DNA of 64,000 nt from assembly GCA_943372195.1 (NCBI GenBank), contig CALRXS010000002.1, forward strand, positions 1 through 64,000. Reading direction: 5' to 3'. Position 1 is the first letter of the stretch; every line of letters begins with the position of its first letter. Shown in pieces: positions 26,189-35,595 of this stretch. Both the position numbers and the translations under genes were made by a program. Below the pieces are notes generated by a model. It worked only from the letters and a program-made list of their open reading frames with translations, was not told the origin of the DNA and ran no database searches. Source of the stretch: JAEYZM01 sp943372195. Its GTDB lineage: Bacteria; Bacteroidota; Bacteroidia; Sphingobacteriales; Sphingobacteriaceae.

Positions 26189-26220
26189 AATTAATTACCG
26201 ATAGATTATTAATTAGAAAT

Positions 26221-26244
26221 TTAAAAGGCAGATGTTACTCTGCC
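26221..26244 (-). terminator. Terminator hairpin around the ferritin stop codon
   Basis: GGCAGA/TCTGCC (26227-26232 and 26239-26244) has the ferritin TAA in its loop, with U-rich RNA on the minus strand after it. A short stem of 6 bp, so moderate strength. Confidence 0.6.
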
Positions 26245-26741
26245 CCTGGAGTAAATGTTCTAGTCTTTAATTCAGCATTAAGTAAATATAGTGCCGATGT
26301 ATTATCACCAATCATTTTAAGCTTAGACAATAAATTATTAACTGTTGCCTCTTCTTCTACTTGTTCAGTTAAAAACCATTGTAAGAATGCATAAGTTGCA
26401 AAATCTGATTCTTGCATTGCTAGCTTCGCTAAATTATTGATAGATTTTGAAACTAATTTCTCATGTTCCAATGTTTTCTGAAACACTTCAATAGTATTTT
26501 TGAATGTTGATGGAGGTGCATCAAGTGCAGCAATAGTTACCTTCCCTCCTGCATCATGTATATAATCAAACTGTTTTTGAGCATGAAACAGTTCCTCTTG
26601 CGATTGTACTCTGAAAAAATTTGCTATTCCATCTAAATCTTTATCTAAGAAATATGAACACATTGATAAATACAAATTTGAAGAGTACATCTCCTTACTG
26701 ATTTGCTCGTTAAGAGCTTTTTCCATTTTTTTACTAATCAT
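26235..26741 (-). CDS. ftnA: Non-haem ferritin
   Basis: 168 residues, four-helix bundle of the bacterial ferritin family. Ferroxidase ligands are recognisable: Glu near the N-terminus in LNEQISKEMYSSNLYLSM (Glu17), Glu and His in SQEELFHAQKQ (about 50-53), and later EHEKLV and LTEQVEEEA. It stores iron as ferric mineral in the cytoplasm. Monocistronic and convergent with the CDF gene; the start is at the first Met, with a second possible Met at residue 6. Confidence 0.95.
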   Translation of the reverse strand: MISKKMEKALNEQISKEMYSSNLYLSMCSYFLDKDLDGIANFFRVQSQEELFHAQKQFDYIHDAGGKVTIAALDAPPSTFKNTIEVFQKTLEHEKLVSKSINNLAKLAMQESDFATYAFLQWFLTEQVEEEATVNNLLSKLKMIGDNTSALYLLNAELKTRTFTPGAE

Positions 26742-26905
26742 ACAATACTTTTTTTCTAATTTATCAATTATATAGTTCAGTTAAAAGCTAATCTCATATT
26801 TAGAATTATTATAAAAATCATAACAAAACCCTTTTCAAACAGAATCGTTACGTAACAATAAAGTTAATCAATAAATCAAAGCAATGTAATTGTTATTATT
26901 GAAGT

Positions 26906-27568
26906 ATGATTGATTTAAGAAATATTAGCAAATCGTATTTCATAGGTAATAACCCTTTAAAAGTATTAAAAGGTATAGATCTTCACATAGCTGAAGGTGA
27001 GTTCGTTTCTATTATGGGATCTTCTGGCTCAGGGAAGTCAACCCTTTTAAACATACTCGGTATACTAGATCAATACGATGAAGGTGAATATAAATTAGCT
27101 GGCACCTTAATTAAAAATTTAACTGAAACACAGGCAGCACAATACAGAAATAAAATGCTTGGATTCGTATTCCAATCTTTCAATTTGATATCATTCAAAA
27201 ACGCATTAGAGAACGTAGCATTACCATTATACTATCAAGGTATAAATCGTAAGAAAAGGAATATAATTGCGATGGAATATTTAGAGAAAGTAGGATTAAA
27301 AGATTGGGCAGAACATATGCCGAATGAGATGTCAGGCGGACAAAAGCAAAGAGTAGCAATAGCTAGAGCATTAATTGCAAAACCTAAAATAATCTTAGCA
27401 GATGAGCCTACGGGTGCATTAGATACTCAAACTTCATATGAAGTAATGAACATTTTAAAAGATATCAATGATTCAGGCATGACGATAATCATCGTAACGC
27501 ACGAGCATGATATAGCAGAAAAAACTCATCGAATAATAAAGTTGAAAGACGGTATCATAGATTTATAA
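26906..27568 (+). CDS. ABC transporter ATP-binding protein, MacB/LolD type
   Basis: 220 residues. Walker A GSSGSGKST (38-46), signature SGGQKQR, Walker B IILADEPTGALD, and the H-loop VTHEHD. This is the MacB/LolD/FtsE branch that energises export of peptides or lipoproteins by mechanotransmission rather than transport through the membrane. It is first in a four-gene operon with two FtsX-type permeases and a membrane-fusion protein; gaps are 3, 1 and 18 bp. Confidence 0.95.
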   Translation: MIDLRNISKSYFIGNNPLKVLKGIDLHIAEGEFVSIMGSSGSGKSTLLNILGILDQYDEGEYKLAGTLIKNLTETQAAQYRNKMLGFVFQSFNLISFKNALENVALPLYYQGINRKKRNIIAMEYLEKVGLKDWAEHMPNEMSGGQKQRVAIARALIAKPKIILADEPTGALDTQTSYEVMNILKDINDSGMTIIIVTHEHDIAEKTHRIIKLKDGIIDL

Positions 27569-27571
27569 AGA

Positions 27572-28801
27572 ATGTTTGACCTCGATAAATGGCAAGAAAT
27601 TTTTAGCACCATCCGTAAGAATCGTTTAAGAACAATACTTACAGGGTTTTCTGTTGCATGGGGTATTTTTATTTTAATTATACTTCTAGGTTCTGGTCAG
27701 GGATTGAAAAATGGAGCAGAACATCAATTTTTATCTGATGCGAGCAATGCAATATGGATAGAAGGTGGTGAAACTAGCATTGCTTATCAAGGCATGCAAA
27801 TTGGCAGAAGAATAAGATTAAGGAATGAAGATTTTGAATATTTGAAGAAGAATATCGAGGGACTAGAATATATAACTTGTCATCAAGATGTTCCAAATAT
27901 CAAAAGCATTAATTATAAAAATGAGAAGGGTTCATTTTTAGTTAGATCTTGTGCTGCAGATCACGATAAACTTGAAGTAGCAAAAATATTAAGTGGAAGA
28001 TTCATTAACCAAACGGATGTTATAGAGGCAAGAAAAGTATGCGTAATTGGCAAACCAGTTCAATCTGCATTATTCAAAGACGAAGACCCAATTGGTAAGT
28101 ATATCGATATATCAGGTATATTATATAAGGTTATTGGTGTGTTTAAAGATGAAGGCAGACAAGATAATGATAGATTATATGTACCTATTTCTACAATGCA
28201 AAAATCATATAACGGTAAAGACTATTTAAGTGTGATTTGGTTTAGTACCGGTAATGCATCACTTGTGAGTAGTAATAGAATGATGGAAGATGCAAAATCT
28301 TACATCTTCTCAAAATATAAAATCCACCCAGATGATGAACGTGCAATTTTTATTTTCAATAATAATGAAAACTATAAGAATGTCATGAACCTCTTGAATG
28401 GTATTACATTTTTTGTGTGGATTATAGGTATTGGTACCATCATAGCAGGTATTGTTGGTGTAAGTAACATCATGATGATTGTAGTTAAAGAAAGAACTAA
28501 AGAAATTGGTGTTAGAAAAGCATTAGGTGCCACCCCATTCTCTGTGGTAAGTTTGATTATTCAAGAGTCAATATTAATCACCGGATTTGCTGGGTATTTA
28601 GGTTTGGTATTAGGTGTTGTTGTAACCGAATTAGCTAAAGCATTCATGCCACCTTCTGACTTTTTTAGAAATCCTGAAGTAGATTTAGGTATAGCAGTAA
28701 CTGCTACCATATTATTAGTAATCGCTGGAGCTATTGCTGGATGTGTACCGGCATTAAAAGCAGCAAGAATAAGACCAATAGAAGCACTTAGAGACGAATA
28801 A
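27572..28801 (+). CDS. ABC transporter permease, MacB type (first)
   Basis: 409 residues. One N-terminal TM (ILTGFSVAWGIFILIILLGSG), a large periplasmic MacB_PCD domain (about 50-270) and a C-terminal FtsX domain with three TMs and the motif VVKERTKEIGVRKALGATP. With the ATPase and the sister permease it probably makes a heterodimeric MacB-like pump. It shows clear similarity to the neighbouring permease, so the pair arose by duplication. Confidence 0.92.
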   Translation: MFDLDKWQEIFSTIRKNRLRTILTGFSVAWGIFILIILLGSGQGLKNGAEHQFLSDASNAIWIEGGETSIAYQGMQIGRRIRLRNEDFEYLKKNIEGLEYITCHQDVPNIKSINYKNEKGSFLVRSCAADHDKLEVAKILSGRFINQTDVIEARKVCVIGKPVQSALFKDEDPIGKYIDISGILYKVIGVFKDEGRQDNDRLYVPISTMQKSYNGKDYLSVIWFSTGNASLVSSNRMMEDAKSYIFSKYKIHPDDERAIFIFNNNENYKNVMNLLNGITFFVWIIGIGTIIAGIVGVSNIMMIVVKERTKEIGVRKALGATPFSVVSLIIQESILITGFAGYLGLVLGVVVTELAKAFMPPSDFFRNPEVDLGIAVTATILLVIAGAIAGCVPALKAARIRPIEALRDE

Positions 28802-28802
28802 T

Positions 28803-30062
28803 ATGTTTGACAGAGATAGTTGGCAAGAAATTTTAAGCAGTATTAAAAAAAATAAACTGCGTACAGCACTAACAGCATTTGGTGTGTTTTGGGGTATATT
28901 CATGCTAGTGATTATGCTGGGTTCAGGTAATGGACTTCGTAACGGAGTTGCAGGAGGTTTTGATGGATTTGCTACGAATAGTTTTTTTCTTTGGACACAA
29001 AAGACTAATAAACCATACAAAGGATTTCAACCAGGCCGACGATTTAATTATAATAATGAAGACACCAAAGCTATTAAAGCAAGTATTGGAAATGCACAAT
29101 ATGTTTGTGCAAGAAATCAATTAGGTGGTTATAGAGGTGGTAATAATGTGAGCAGGGGAGTTAAAACCGGACAATTCTCTGTCTATGGAGATTTCCCAGA
29201 GTTCAATAAAATACAACCCATGAAAAATCTCAAGGGTAGATTTATCAATGATTTCGATATAGATCAAAAGAGAAAAGTTTGTGTGATTGGTAATAGAGTT
29301 ATTGATATATTATTTGAAAAAGATGAAGACCCAATGGGAAAGTACATACGTATAAATGGTGTGTATTTTCAGGTAGTTGGAACTTTTAAACCTAGGTCGA
29401 GCGGCGGACAAGGAGGTGATGAATCTCAGACAGTTTATGTGCCATTTACAACTTTTCAAACAGCCTTTAACTATGGCAATTTAGTCGGATGGTACTCTAT
29501 CACTTCTAAAGAAAATGTACCAGTAGAACAAGTAGAAAAAGAAGTTATAAGCTTATTAAAACAAAGACATAACATAGCACCTGATGATGAATTAGCTATT
29601 GGACATTGGAATATGGGTAAAGAGTTTTCTAAAATCAACGGTCTGTTCAACGGTATTGATTTATTGGTATGGATAGTGGGCATAGGTACCTTATTAGCAG
29701 GAGTAATTGGAGTTAGTAATATTATGCTCATAGTTGTAAAAGAACGAACAAAAGAGATCGGAATAAAACGTGCACTTGGTGCCACTCCTATTTTGATTGT
29801 TAGTCAAATAATTTTAGAATCTATTTTCTTAACAAGCATAGCAGGATATTTCGGATTAATTGCAGGAGTTGGATTATTAGAATTAATTGGAACTATGATG
29901 GGCAATAATCCGGATGGTGGCATGTTCACAAATCCGCAAGTTGATATAAACATCGCATTAACAGCATTAACTGTATTAATAATTTCAGGTGCATTTGCAG
30001 GATTAGTGCCTGCAAGAAAAGCAATACAAGTTAAACCGATTGATGCATTACGTTACGAATAA
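28803..30062 (+). CDS. ABC transporter permease, MacB type (second)
   Basis: 419 residues with the same plan as its neighbour: TM1 (ALTAFGVFWGIFMLVIMLGSG), periplasmic MacB_PCD and FtsX domain with VVKERTKEIGIKRALGATP. Begins 1 bp after the first permease. The RSSGGQGGDE loop in the periplasmic domain is longer than in the partner. Two different permeases suggest a heterodimer rather than the MacB homodimer. Confidence 0.92.
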   Translation: MFDRDSWQEILSSIKKNKLRTALTAFGVFWGIFMLVIMLGSGNGLRNGVAGGFDGFATNSFFLWTQKTNKPYKGFQPGRRFNYNNEDTKAIKASIGNAQYVCARNQLGGYRGGNNVSRGVKTGQFSVYGDFPEFNKIQPMKNLKGRFINDFDIDQKRKVCVIGNRVIDILFEKDEDPMGKYIRINGVYFQVVGTFKPRSSGGQGGDESQTVYVPFTTFQTAFNYGNLVGWYSITSKENVPVEQVEKEVISLLKQRHNIAPDDELAIGHWNMGKEFSKINGLFNGIDLLVWIVGIGTLLAGVIGVSNIMLIVVKERTKEIGIKRALGATPILIVSQIILESIFLTSIAGYFGLIAGVGLLELIGTMMGNNPDGGMFTNPQVDINIALTALTVLIISGAFAGLVPARKAIQVKPIDALRYE

Positions 30063-30080
30063 AAAAATAAATATATACAC

Positions 30081-31190
30081 ATGAAAAAAATTATCAGAAT
30101 TAGTGTAATCGTTATTATAGCTGCAGTATTTTTAGGCACACTATATTTTTTATGGAAAAAATCTGAGAAAAAACCAGAAGTATTCAATATCGAAAGTCCG
30201 AGTGTAAATAACATCATCAAAAAAACTGTAGCCACAGGCGCTGTTGTTCCTCGTAAGGAAGTAGACATAAAGCCTAGAGTATCTGGTATTGTTGAGGAAT
30301 TGTATGTTGAAGCAGGACAAATGGTACGTAGAGGTGATAAAATTGCGAGAGTAAAAATCATTCCGAATATGGTGAATTTGAACGAAGCAGAAAGCAGATT
30401 AAATCGTTCTAAAATAAATTTCAATACTGTAAAAGCAGAATACGAAAGAAATAAAAAACTGTTTGAACAGAAAGTAATATCATTAGCAGACTTTCAAAGG
30501 GTTGAATTAAATTACAATACAGCAAATGAAGAAGTAGAGACTGCAGATAATAATTTACAATTAATAAAACAAGGAACATCTAAGTCAATGGGTTCTGCTA
30601 CCAATACAATAATTACTGCTACAATTGATGGTATGATATTAAATGTTCCGGTAAAAGTTGGTAATTCAGTTATTGAAAGTAATACCTTCAATGAAGGTAC
30701 TACAATCGCCACTGTTGCCGATATGCAAGACATGATATTTCAAGGGAAAGTAGATGAATCTGAAGTTGGTAAAATAAAACAAGGTATGGCTTTGATAGTA
30801 ACTATTGGTGCAATAACTACTGATAAATACGAAGCTGTATTAGAATACATATCACCAAAAGGTGTTGAGCAAGATGGTGCAATACAATTCGAAATAAAAG
30901 CTGCAATGAAGTTAAAGCAAGGAAGCTTCATAAGAGCAGGTTACTCAGCAAATGCCGATATAGTTTTAGAAAGAAAAGATTCTGTATTAACCATACCAGA
31001 GAGTGTCATTAAATTTGAAGGAGACTCAGCATATGTTGAAATAGAAACAAACAATCAAGTGTTTAAGAAAACATATATTAAAACCGGATTATCAGATGGT
31101 ATTAACATAGAAGTATTAGAAGGAATTGATAAGAAGACGAAGCTTAAAGGAAATAAAAAAGAAGATATTGTAATAGAAGAAAATAAATAA
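30081..31190 (+). CDS. Periplasmic adaptor (membrane-fusion) subunit, MacA-like
   Basis: 369 residues with an N-terminal signal anchor (IIRISVIVIIAAVFLGTLYFLW). It has a lipoyl-like half (VDIKPRVSGIVEELYVEAGQMVRRGDKIARV), an alpha-hairpin (LNEAESRLNRSKINFNTVKAEYERNKKLFEQK) and beta-barrel (VGNSVIESNTFNEGTTIATVADM). It links the ABC pump to an outer-membrane TolC-type channel, which is not in this window. The operon ends with a strong terminator at 31192-31220. Confidence 0.92.
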   Translation: MKKIIRISVIVIIAAVFLGTLYFLWKKSEKKPEVFNIESPSVNNIIKKTVATGAVVPRKEVDIKPRVSGIVEELYVEAGQMVRRGDKIARVKIIPNMVNLNEAESRLNRSKINFNTVKAEYERNKKLFEQKVISLADFQRVELNYNTANEEVETADNNLQLIKQGTSKSMGSATNTIITATIDGMILNVPVKVGNSVIESNTFNEGTTIATVADMQDMIFQGKVDESEVGKIKQGMALIVTIGAITTDKYEAVLEYISPKGVEQDGAIQFEIKAAMKLKQGSFIRAGYSANADIVLERKDSVLTIPESVIKFEGDSAYVEIETNNQVFKKTYIKTGLSDGINIEVLEGIDKKTKLKGNKKEDIVIEENK

Positions 31191-31191
31191 T

Positions 31192-31220
31192 AAAAAAGCC
31201 CGATAAAATCGGGCTTTTTT
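31192..31220 (+). terminator. Terminator of the ABC exporter operon
   Basis: A perfect 13-bp stem with GCCCGAT/ATCGGGC core (31192-31204 and 31208-31220), 3-nt loop and T6. Directly after the stop; bidirectional and also able to serve the convergent bshB1. Confidence 0.95.
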
Positions 31221-31313
31221 ATTTGCTATCAATCGTTACAAATGTCTTGGGACGAATAAAGAACGTTGATTGATATTATATAGACGTTGAATATGTTCTA
31301 ATAGTTGTACGAC

Positions 31314-32033
31314 TTAAAAAATATCTTCGAAATTTTTCACTTCTAAAATCTTTTCAACGGTAAAACCTTCTGCAAAAATACCATTGCGAGTAAGCTTACC
31401 GAATTCTCTTGACCTCGATATTATTGTTTCAAAAAACTGAGGTGAAGAAATATAGGTGTTGGGTTCACTAGAATTAGGGTCAAAAAATTGAGTTTTAAAA
31501 GCTCTTATCGAATCTAATTTTTGTTCTTGCTCTGCAGTGATGTCTATAACAAAATCAGGCTGTATATAACGATCTTGTATGTAATGATAAATAGCTGCAG
31601 GTCTCCATGGCTCTTGACTTTGACCATCTTCAATTGTTTCAATTTTTCTTAATCCAGATTTAAAGAAAGCCTCCGATACCAATTTAGCTCCTCTCCCATG
31701 ATCAGGATGGCGATCATCAATCGCATTAGCTAATATGGTGTTTGGTTTATATTTTCTAATCATTCGGATGATAGCAAGCTGAGACTCCTTCCCTAAATCA
31801 AAAAAGCAATCTTCTAAGGCTAAATTTTCTCTAACATGTATGCCTAAAATTTCGGTAGCAGCTTTAGATTCAGCCGCTCTAGTTTCAGCAGTACCTCTTG
31901 TACCCATCTCCCCTCTTGTAAGGTCAATAATACCTACCTTCTTGCCCATTTTAACATACTTGATGATTGTGCCAGAGCATGATAGCTCAGCATCATCTGG
32001 GTGGGCAGCAAATACTAATAAATCAAGTTTCAT
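31314..32033 (-). CDS. bshB1: Bacillithiol biosynthesis deacetylase BshB1
   Basis: 239 residues. Zinc-binding motif AHPDDAE (10-16) and HPDHG (about 107-111), and the RGEMGTRGT segment typical for the BshB1 branch of PIG-L deacetylases. It removes the acetyl group from GlcNAc-malate in bacillithiol synthesis, so the cell probably uses bacillithiol as its low-molecular thiol. A TATCTTTG -7 element sits 4 nt before its ATG, so the transcript is probably leaderless. Confidence 0.95.
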   Translation of the reverse strand: MKLDLLVFAAHPDDAELSCSGTIIKYVKMGKKVGIIDLTRGEMGTRGTAETRAAESKAATEILGIHVRENLALEDCFFDLGKESQLAIIRMIRKYKPNTILANAIDDRHPDHGRGAKLVSEAFFKSGLRKIETIEDGQSQEPWRPAAIYHYIQDRYIQPDFVIDITAEQEQKLDSIRAFKTQFFDPNSSEPNTYISSPQFFETIISRSREFGKLTRNGIFAEGFTVEKILEVKNFEDIF

Positions 32034-32037
32034 ATTT

Positions 32038-32045
32038 CAAAGATA
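32038..32045 (-). promoter_or_regulatory. -7 element TATCTTTG, 4 nt before bshB1 ATG
   Basis: Perfect TAnnTTTG on the minus strand; the AUG would be at or within a few bases of the transcript 5' end. Confidence 0.6.
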
Positions 32046-32081
32046 ACAAAAGTATGGCATTTGGGTTTGGAGGACGATTTA

Positions 32082-32123
32082 AGAAAATAGAAAATAGAAA
32101 ATCGTAAGACTTGCGACTTACGA
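32082..32123. repeat. Heptamer array 5
   Basis: Three direct 7-mers agaaaat (32082-32102) followed by three units (cgtaaga, cttgcga, cttacga; 32103-32123) that fold back on themselves through CGTAAG/CTTACG. It lies just after the DUF4294 stop. Confidence 0.75.
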
Positions 32124-32127
32124 CATG

Positions 32128-32724
32128 TTACTGTATACTGACTATAATCTTCTCTATCTCTGCATCTTCGCCATAGGGGTCGTAATGAGATTTCAAATTA
32201 GAACCGAAGAGTCTTGCTAATGATTGCCAAAAGAATGCATTAAGGTTACCTTTTAAATCTTGTAGAACACGGTAACTAGTATTACCTGTTTGTCTATCAA
32301 TTAATTTTATAAGTATTTTGCCTTGACTAACTGTTAATTTCTTTAGTTCAGCTTCAAACTTCTGCATAATTTCTTTTTCTGTTTTTTCAACCAATGCTTT
32401 CTGAACTCTCTTATCATTCGTCATGGCTAACTCTTTCTCTAATTGCTTGAACTTCTCACCTGCTAATTTTGCATAAGGCCATACTTTAATGACATCTCTA
32501 CGAAGTTTCGTGTATTTAACTTGTGCACGTTTTGATTTGAAAATTCTTTGAGAATATATATTTACCATCGGTAAATAAGCAAAAGGTATTGTATCCCCAT
32601 CTACTACTACAGCTTGCACCATAAGAGTATCATTTCTCCCAAATTCAACTTGTGCTTTCACACTTTCAATTGAAAGAATTGTTAATAAAAGAGATAAAAG
32701 TACTGTAGTTCTGAACAATTTCAT
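32128..32724 (-). CDS. DUF4294 domain protein
   Basis: 198 residues with a signal peptide (IESVKAQ). After it comes a conserved DUF4294 body: VDGDTIPFAYLPMVNIYSQRIFKSKR, then KLRRDVIKVWPYAKLAGEKF, and a C-terminal LIDRQTGNTSYRVLQDLKG. Found throughout Bacteroidota next to the spoT homologue or tRNA genes, function unknown. It is probably periplasmic. It is divergent from the stringent-response gene with about 72 bp between their starts. Confidence 0.88.
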   Translation of the reverse strand: MKLFRTTVLLSLLLTILSIESVKAQVEFGRNDTLMVQAVVVDGDTIPFAYLPMVNIYSQRIFKSKRAQVKYTKLRRDVIKVWPYAKLAGEKFKQLEKELAMTNDKRVQKALVEKTEKEIMQKFEAELKKLTVSQGKILIKLIDRQTGNTSYRVLQDLKGNLNAFFWQSLARLFGSNLKSHYDPYGEDAEIEKIIVSIQ

Positions 32725-32796
32725 TTACTATATAACCAAATATCACTATTATTATTATTTTTCGAACATAAACAATTGTTTTTTTTAAATTTAGGC

Positions 32797-35010
32797 ATGC
32801 ACAACATCGACATAGAAGCAGAAAAAAAAGAAATTCAAAAGCGTTATCGTGCTTTATTAAAAGCCTGTAAACCTACCATGGAAAAGGGTGATAAACGTCA
32901 AATACGTTTAGCCTTCGAAATGTCTGTAGAAGCTCATAAAAATATGAGGCGAAAATCAGGTGAACCCTATATATATCATCCCATTGCGGTGGCTCAAATT
33001 GCTGCAGAAGAAATCGGATTAGGGACTACTTCTATTTGCTGTGCATTGCTTCATGATGTAGTCGAAGATACAAATATCACACTTGAAGATATCGAAAGAG
33101 AATTTGGTAAAAAAGTAGCTAATATTATTGATGGCTTAACGAAAATCTCTGGAGTATTCGACCAAACAAGCTCTATTCAAGCAGAGAACTTCAGAAAAAT
33201 GCTATTAACTCTTGCTGATGACGTAAGAGTAATTTTAATAAAATTAGCAGATAGATTACATAATATGCGTACGCTCGATAGTATGCCACGTGATAAACAA
33301 TTAAAGATATCATCTGAAACAATCTACCTCTACGCTCCTCTCGCTCATAGATTAGGTTTATATGCCATAAAATCAGAGCTTGAAGACCTCTCAATGAAAT
33401 TCACAGAATCAAGTACTTATAAATTCATAGCTCAAAAACTAAACGAGACAAAATCTGAAAGATCAAAATTTATCAATGAATTTATAAAGCCTCTAAAAGA
33501 TGAACTTTCAAAACAAGAATTAGAAGCAAATCTTTTTGGTAGACCTAAATCAATTCATTCTATCTGGAAAAAAATGAAATCTAAAGGTATACCTTTTGAA
33601 GAGGTATATGATCTTTTTGCCATTAGAATAATTTTAGATTCAGCCTTCGAAAATGAAAAAGCCGATTGTTGGAAAGCATATTCAATTGTAACCGATAAGT
33701 ATATTCCAAACCCAGATAGATTAAGAGACTGGATTTCCTCACCAAAGGGCAATGGCTATGAGTCTCTTCATACAACAGTTATGGGGCCGAATGGCAAATG
33801 GGTTGAAGTTCAAATTCGCTCTAAGAGAATGAACGAAATAGCAGAGAAAGGCTTTGCCGCTCATTGGAAGTATAAAGAACAAAGTAATGAAAACGGACTA
33901 GATCAATGGATTCAAAAGGTGCGTGAGGTACTTAGCAGTCCAGAGGCCAACGCCCTCGACTTTTTAGACGATTTCAAAATGAACCTCTTCTCTGATGAGA
34001 TTTTTATATTTACACCTAAGGGTGATTTAATGAAACTACCATTTGGTGCAACAGCTTTAGATTTCGCATTTGAAATTCATACTGACCTAGGTAGTAAATG
34101 CATTGGTGCTAAAGTAAACCATAAATTAGTGCCTCTATCACATAAACTTCAAAATGGAGACCAAGTTGAAGTTATTACCTCTGATAAACAAAAACCTAAA
34201 GAAGACTGGCTAAATTTTGTCATTACCTCTAAAGCTAAAGCCAAAATAAAATCAGCACTTAAAGAATTCAAAGTGAAAATTGCTGAAGATGGTAAAGAGT
34301 TGATGGAACGTAAATTGAAAAGTTTAAAAATCAATAATAACATCCAAACCATTAATAAAATAACGCTGTTCTTCGGACTTCCAAGTAATATAGAATTGTA
34401 TTTTAAAGTTGCAAAAGGTGAAATTGATCTTAAAGAATTAAGAGAGTTTCAGCTTGCTGAGAAAAAGCCAAGTCAAAAAACTCCTGAAAAAATCGAAAAA
34501 GAATCTCTTGATAAATACATGAAACAAGTCAAGAGCAAAGATTCTGATATTCTACTAATTGGTGAAGATTTACACAAAATTGATTATAAACTCGCACCTT
34601 GCTGCAATCCTATACCAGGCGATGACGTTTTTGGCTTCGTAACCATCAATGAAGGCATCAAAATCCATAGAACTAACTGTCCGAACGCCATTAAACTCAT
34701 GTCGAACTTCGGATATAGAATTGTGAAAGCTAAATGGACCGGACAAAAAGAGATTGCCTTTTTAACGGGTATTAGGTTGACAGGTACCGATGATGTGGGT
34801 GTTGTAAACAATATTACTAAGGTTGTTTCTAATGACTTTAAAGTGAATATGCGATCAATAACCGTTGATTCTGATGATGGTATTTTTGAAGGTACATTAA
34901 TGGTATATGTGAATGATACCTCCCATTTAGATACCCTAATCAAGAAGCTAAAGCATGTTAATGGTGTAATATCTGTAACTCGATTCGATACCAACAATAC
35001 AAGTGTTTAA
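32797..35010 (+). CDS. spoT: Bifunctional (p)ppGpp synthetase/hydrolase (RelA/SpoT homologue)
   Basis: 737 residues from ATG 32797 (TTG 32776 lies in the upstream AT-rich leader). HD hydrolase: LLHDVVEDTN with His86-Asp87. Synthetase: GRPKSIHSIWKKM and EEVYDLFAIRIILDS. TGS domain: FIFTPKGDLMKLPFGATALDFAFEIHTDLG, and an ACT domain at the C-terminus. Intact hydrolase and synthetase motifs indicate a bifunctional enzyme, the only RSH expected in most Bacteroidota. It lies upstream of fur and purA on the same strand with a 69-bp gap. Confidence 0.95.
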   Translation: MHNIDIEAEKKEIQKRYRALLKACKPTMEKGDKRQIRLAFEMSVEAHKNMRRKSGEPYIYHPIAVAQIAAEEIGLGTTSICCALLHDVVEDTNITLEDIEREFGKKVANIIDGLTKISGVFDQTSSIQAENFRKMLLTLADDVRVILIKLADRLHNMRTLDSMPRDKQLKISSETIYLYAPLAHRLGLYAIKSELEDLSMKFTESSTYKFIAQKLNETKSERSKFINEFIKPLKDELSKQELEANLFGRPKSIHSIWKKMKSKGIPFEEVYDLFAIRIILDSAFENEKADCWKAYSIVTDKYIPNPDRLRDWISSPKGNGYESLHTTVMGPNGKWVEVQIRSKRMNEIAEKGFAAHWKYKEQSNENGLDQWIQKVREVLSSPEANALDFLDDFKMNLFSDEIFIFTPKGDLMKLPFGATALDFAFEIHTDLGSKCIGAKVNHKLVPLSHKLQNGDQVEVITSDKQKPKEDWLNFVITSKAKAKIKSALKEFKVKIAEDGKELMERKLKSLKINNNIQTINKITLFFGLPSNIELYFKVAKGEIDLKELREFQLAEKKPSQKTPEKIEKESLDKYMKQVKSKDSDILLIGEDLHKIDYKLAPCCNPIPGDDVFGFVTINEGIKIHRTNCPNAIKLMSNFGYRIVKAKWTGQKEIAFLTGIRLTGTDDVGVVNNITKVVSNDFKVNMRSITVDSDDGIFEGTLMVYVNDTSHLDTLIKKLKHVNGVISVTRFDTNNTSV

Positions 35011-35051
35011 AACTTCATAAATTATAGAGGTGTTAATGATGAATAAATAAT

Positions 35052-35059
35052 TAATTTTG
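35052..35059 (+). promoter_or_regulatory. -7 element TAATTTTG of fur
   Basis: Perfect TAnnTTTG, 20 nt before the fur ATG at 35080. Confidence 0.5.
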
Positions 35060-35079
35060 TTCTGTTTAAGGGTTTAAAA

Positions 35080-35586
35080 ATGTCAACAAACGATACTATT
35101 GGTAATGTAAAAAAGATTTTTGAAGCTTATTTAGAAAGCAGAAGTCTTCGTAAAACGCCTGAGCGTTTTGCAATTTTAGAAGAAATATACTCTAGAAACG
35201 ATCATTTTGATGTTGAATCGCTATACATCCATATGAAAAATCGTAAATATAGAGTCAGTAGAGCTACTGTTTACAATACCCTTGAACTATTACTTTCTTG
35301 CGATTTAGTTACTAAACACCAGTTTGGTAAGAATATGGCCCAGTTTGAAAAATCATATGGCTATAAACAACACGATCATATCATTTGTATAGATTGTGGT
35401 AAGGTGGTAGAATTTTGCGACCCTAGAATTCAACAAATACAATCAATGATGGGTGATCTCTTGAAATTTGAAATTACTCACCATTCATTAAATCTATATG
35501 GTTCATGTACCAAACTAAAAAATGATGGTAAGTGTGAATCATACAACAATCAACAAAATTTAACCAACTCAAATACAACGAAATAA
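35080..35586 (+). CDS. fur: Fur family transcriptional regulator
   Basis: 168 residues. Winged helix (LRKTPERFAILEEIY ... YRVSRATVYNTLELLLSCDLV) and the dimerisation domain with metal motifs HDHIICIDCGKVVEF. The first CxxC pair (CIDC) is present; the second pair is replaced by C-x8-C (CTKLKNDGKC). Fur, PerR and Zur cannot be told apart from this. It is followed 9 bp later by purA. Confidence 0.92.
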   Translation: MSTNDTIGNVKKIFEAYLESRSLRKTPERFAILEEIYSRNDHFDVESLYIHMKNRKYRVSRATVYNTLELLLSCDLVTKHQFGKNMAQFEKSYGYKQHDHIICIDCGKVVEFCDPRIQQIQSMMGDLLKFEITHHSLNLYGSCTKLKNDGKCESYNNQQNLTNSNTTK

Positions 35587-35595
35587 GAATTACAT

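Noticed and set aside
31221..31313. Words at 21-bp spacing (acgttga) as another heptamer array
   Set aside because: Only two copies and no regular units between them.
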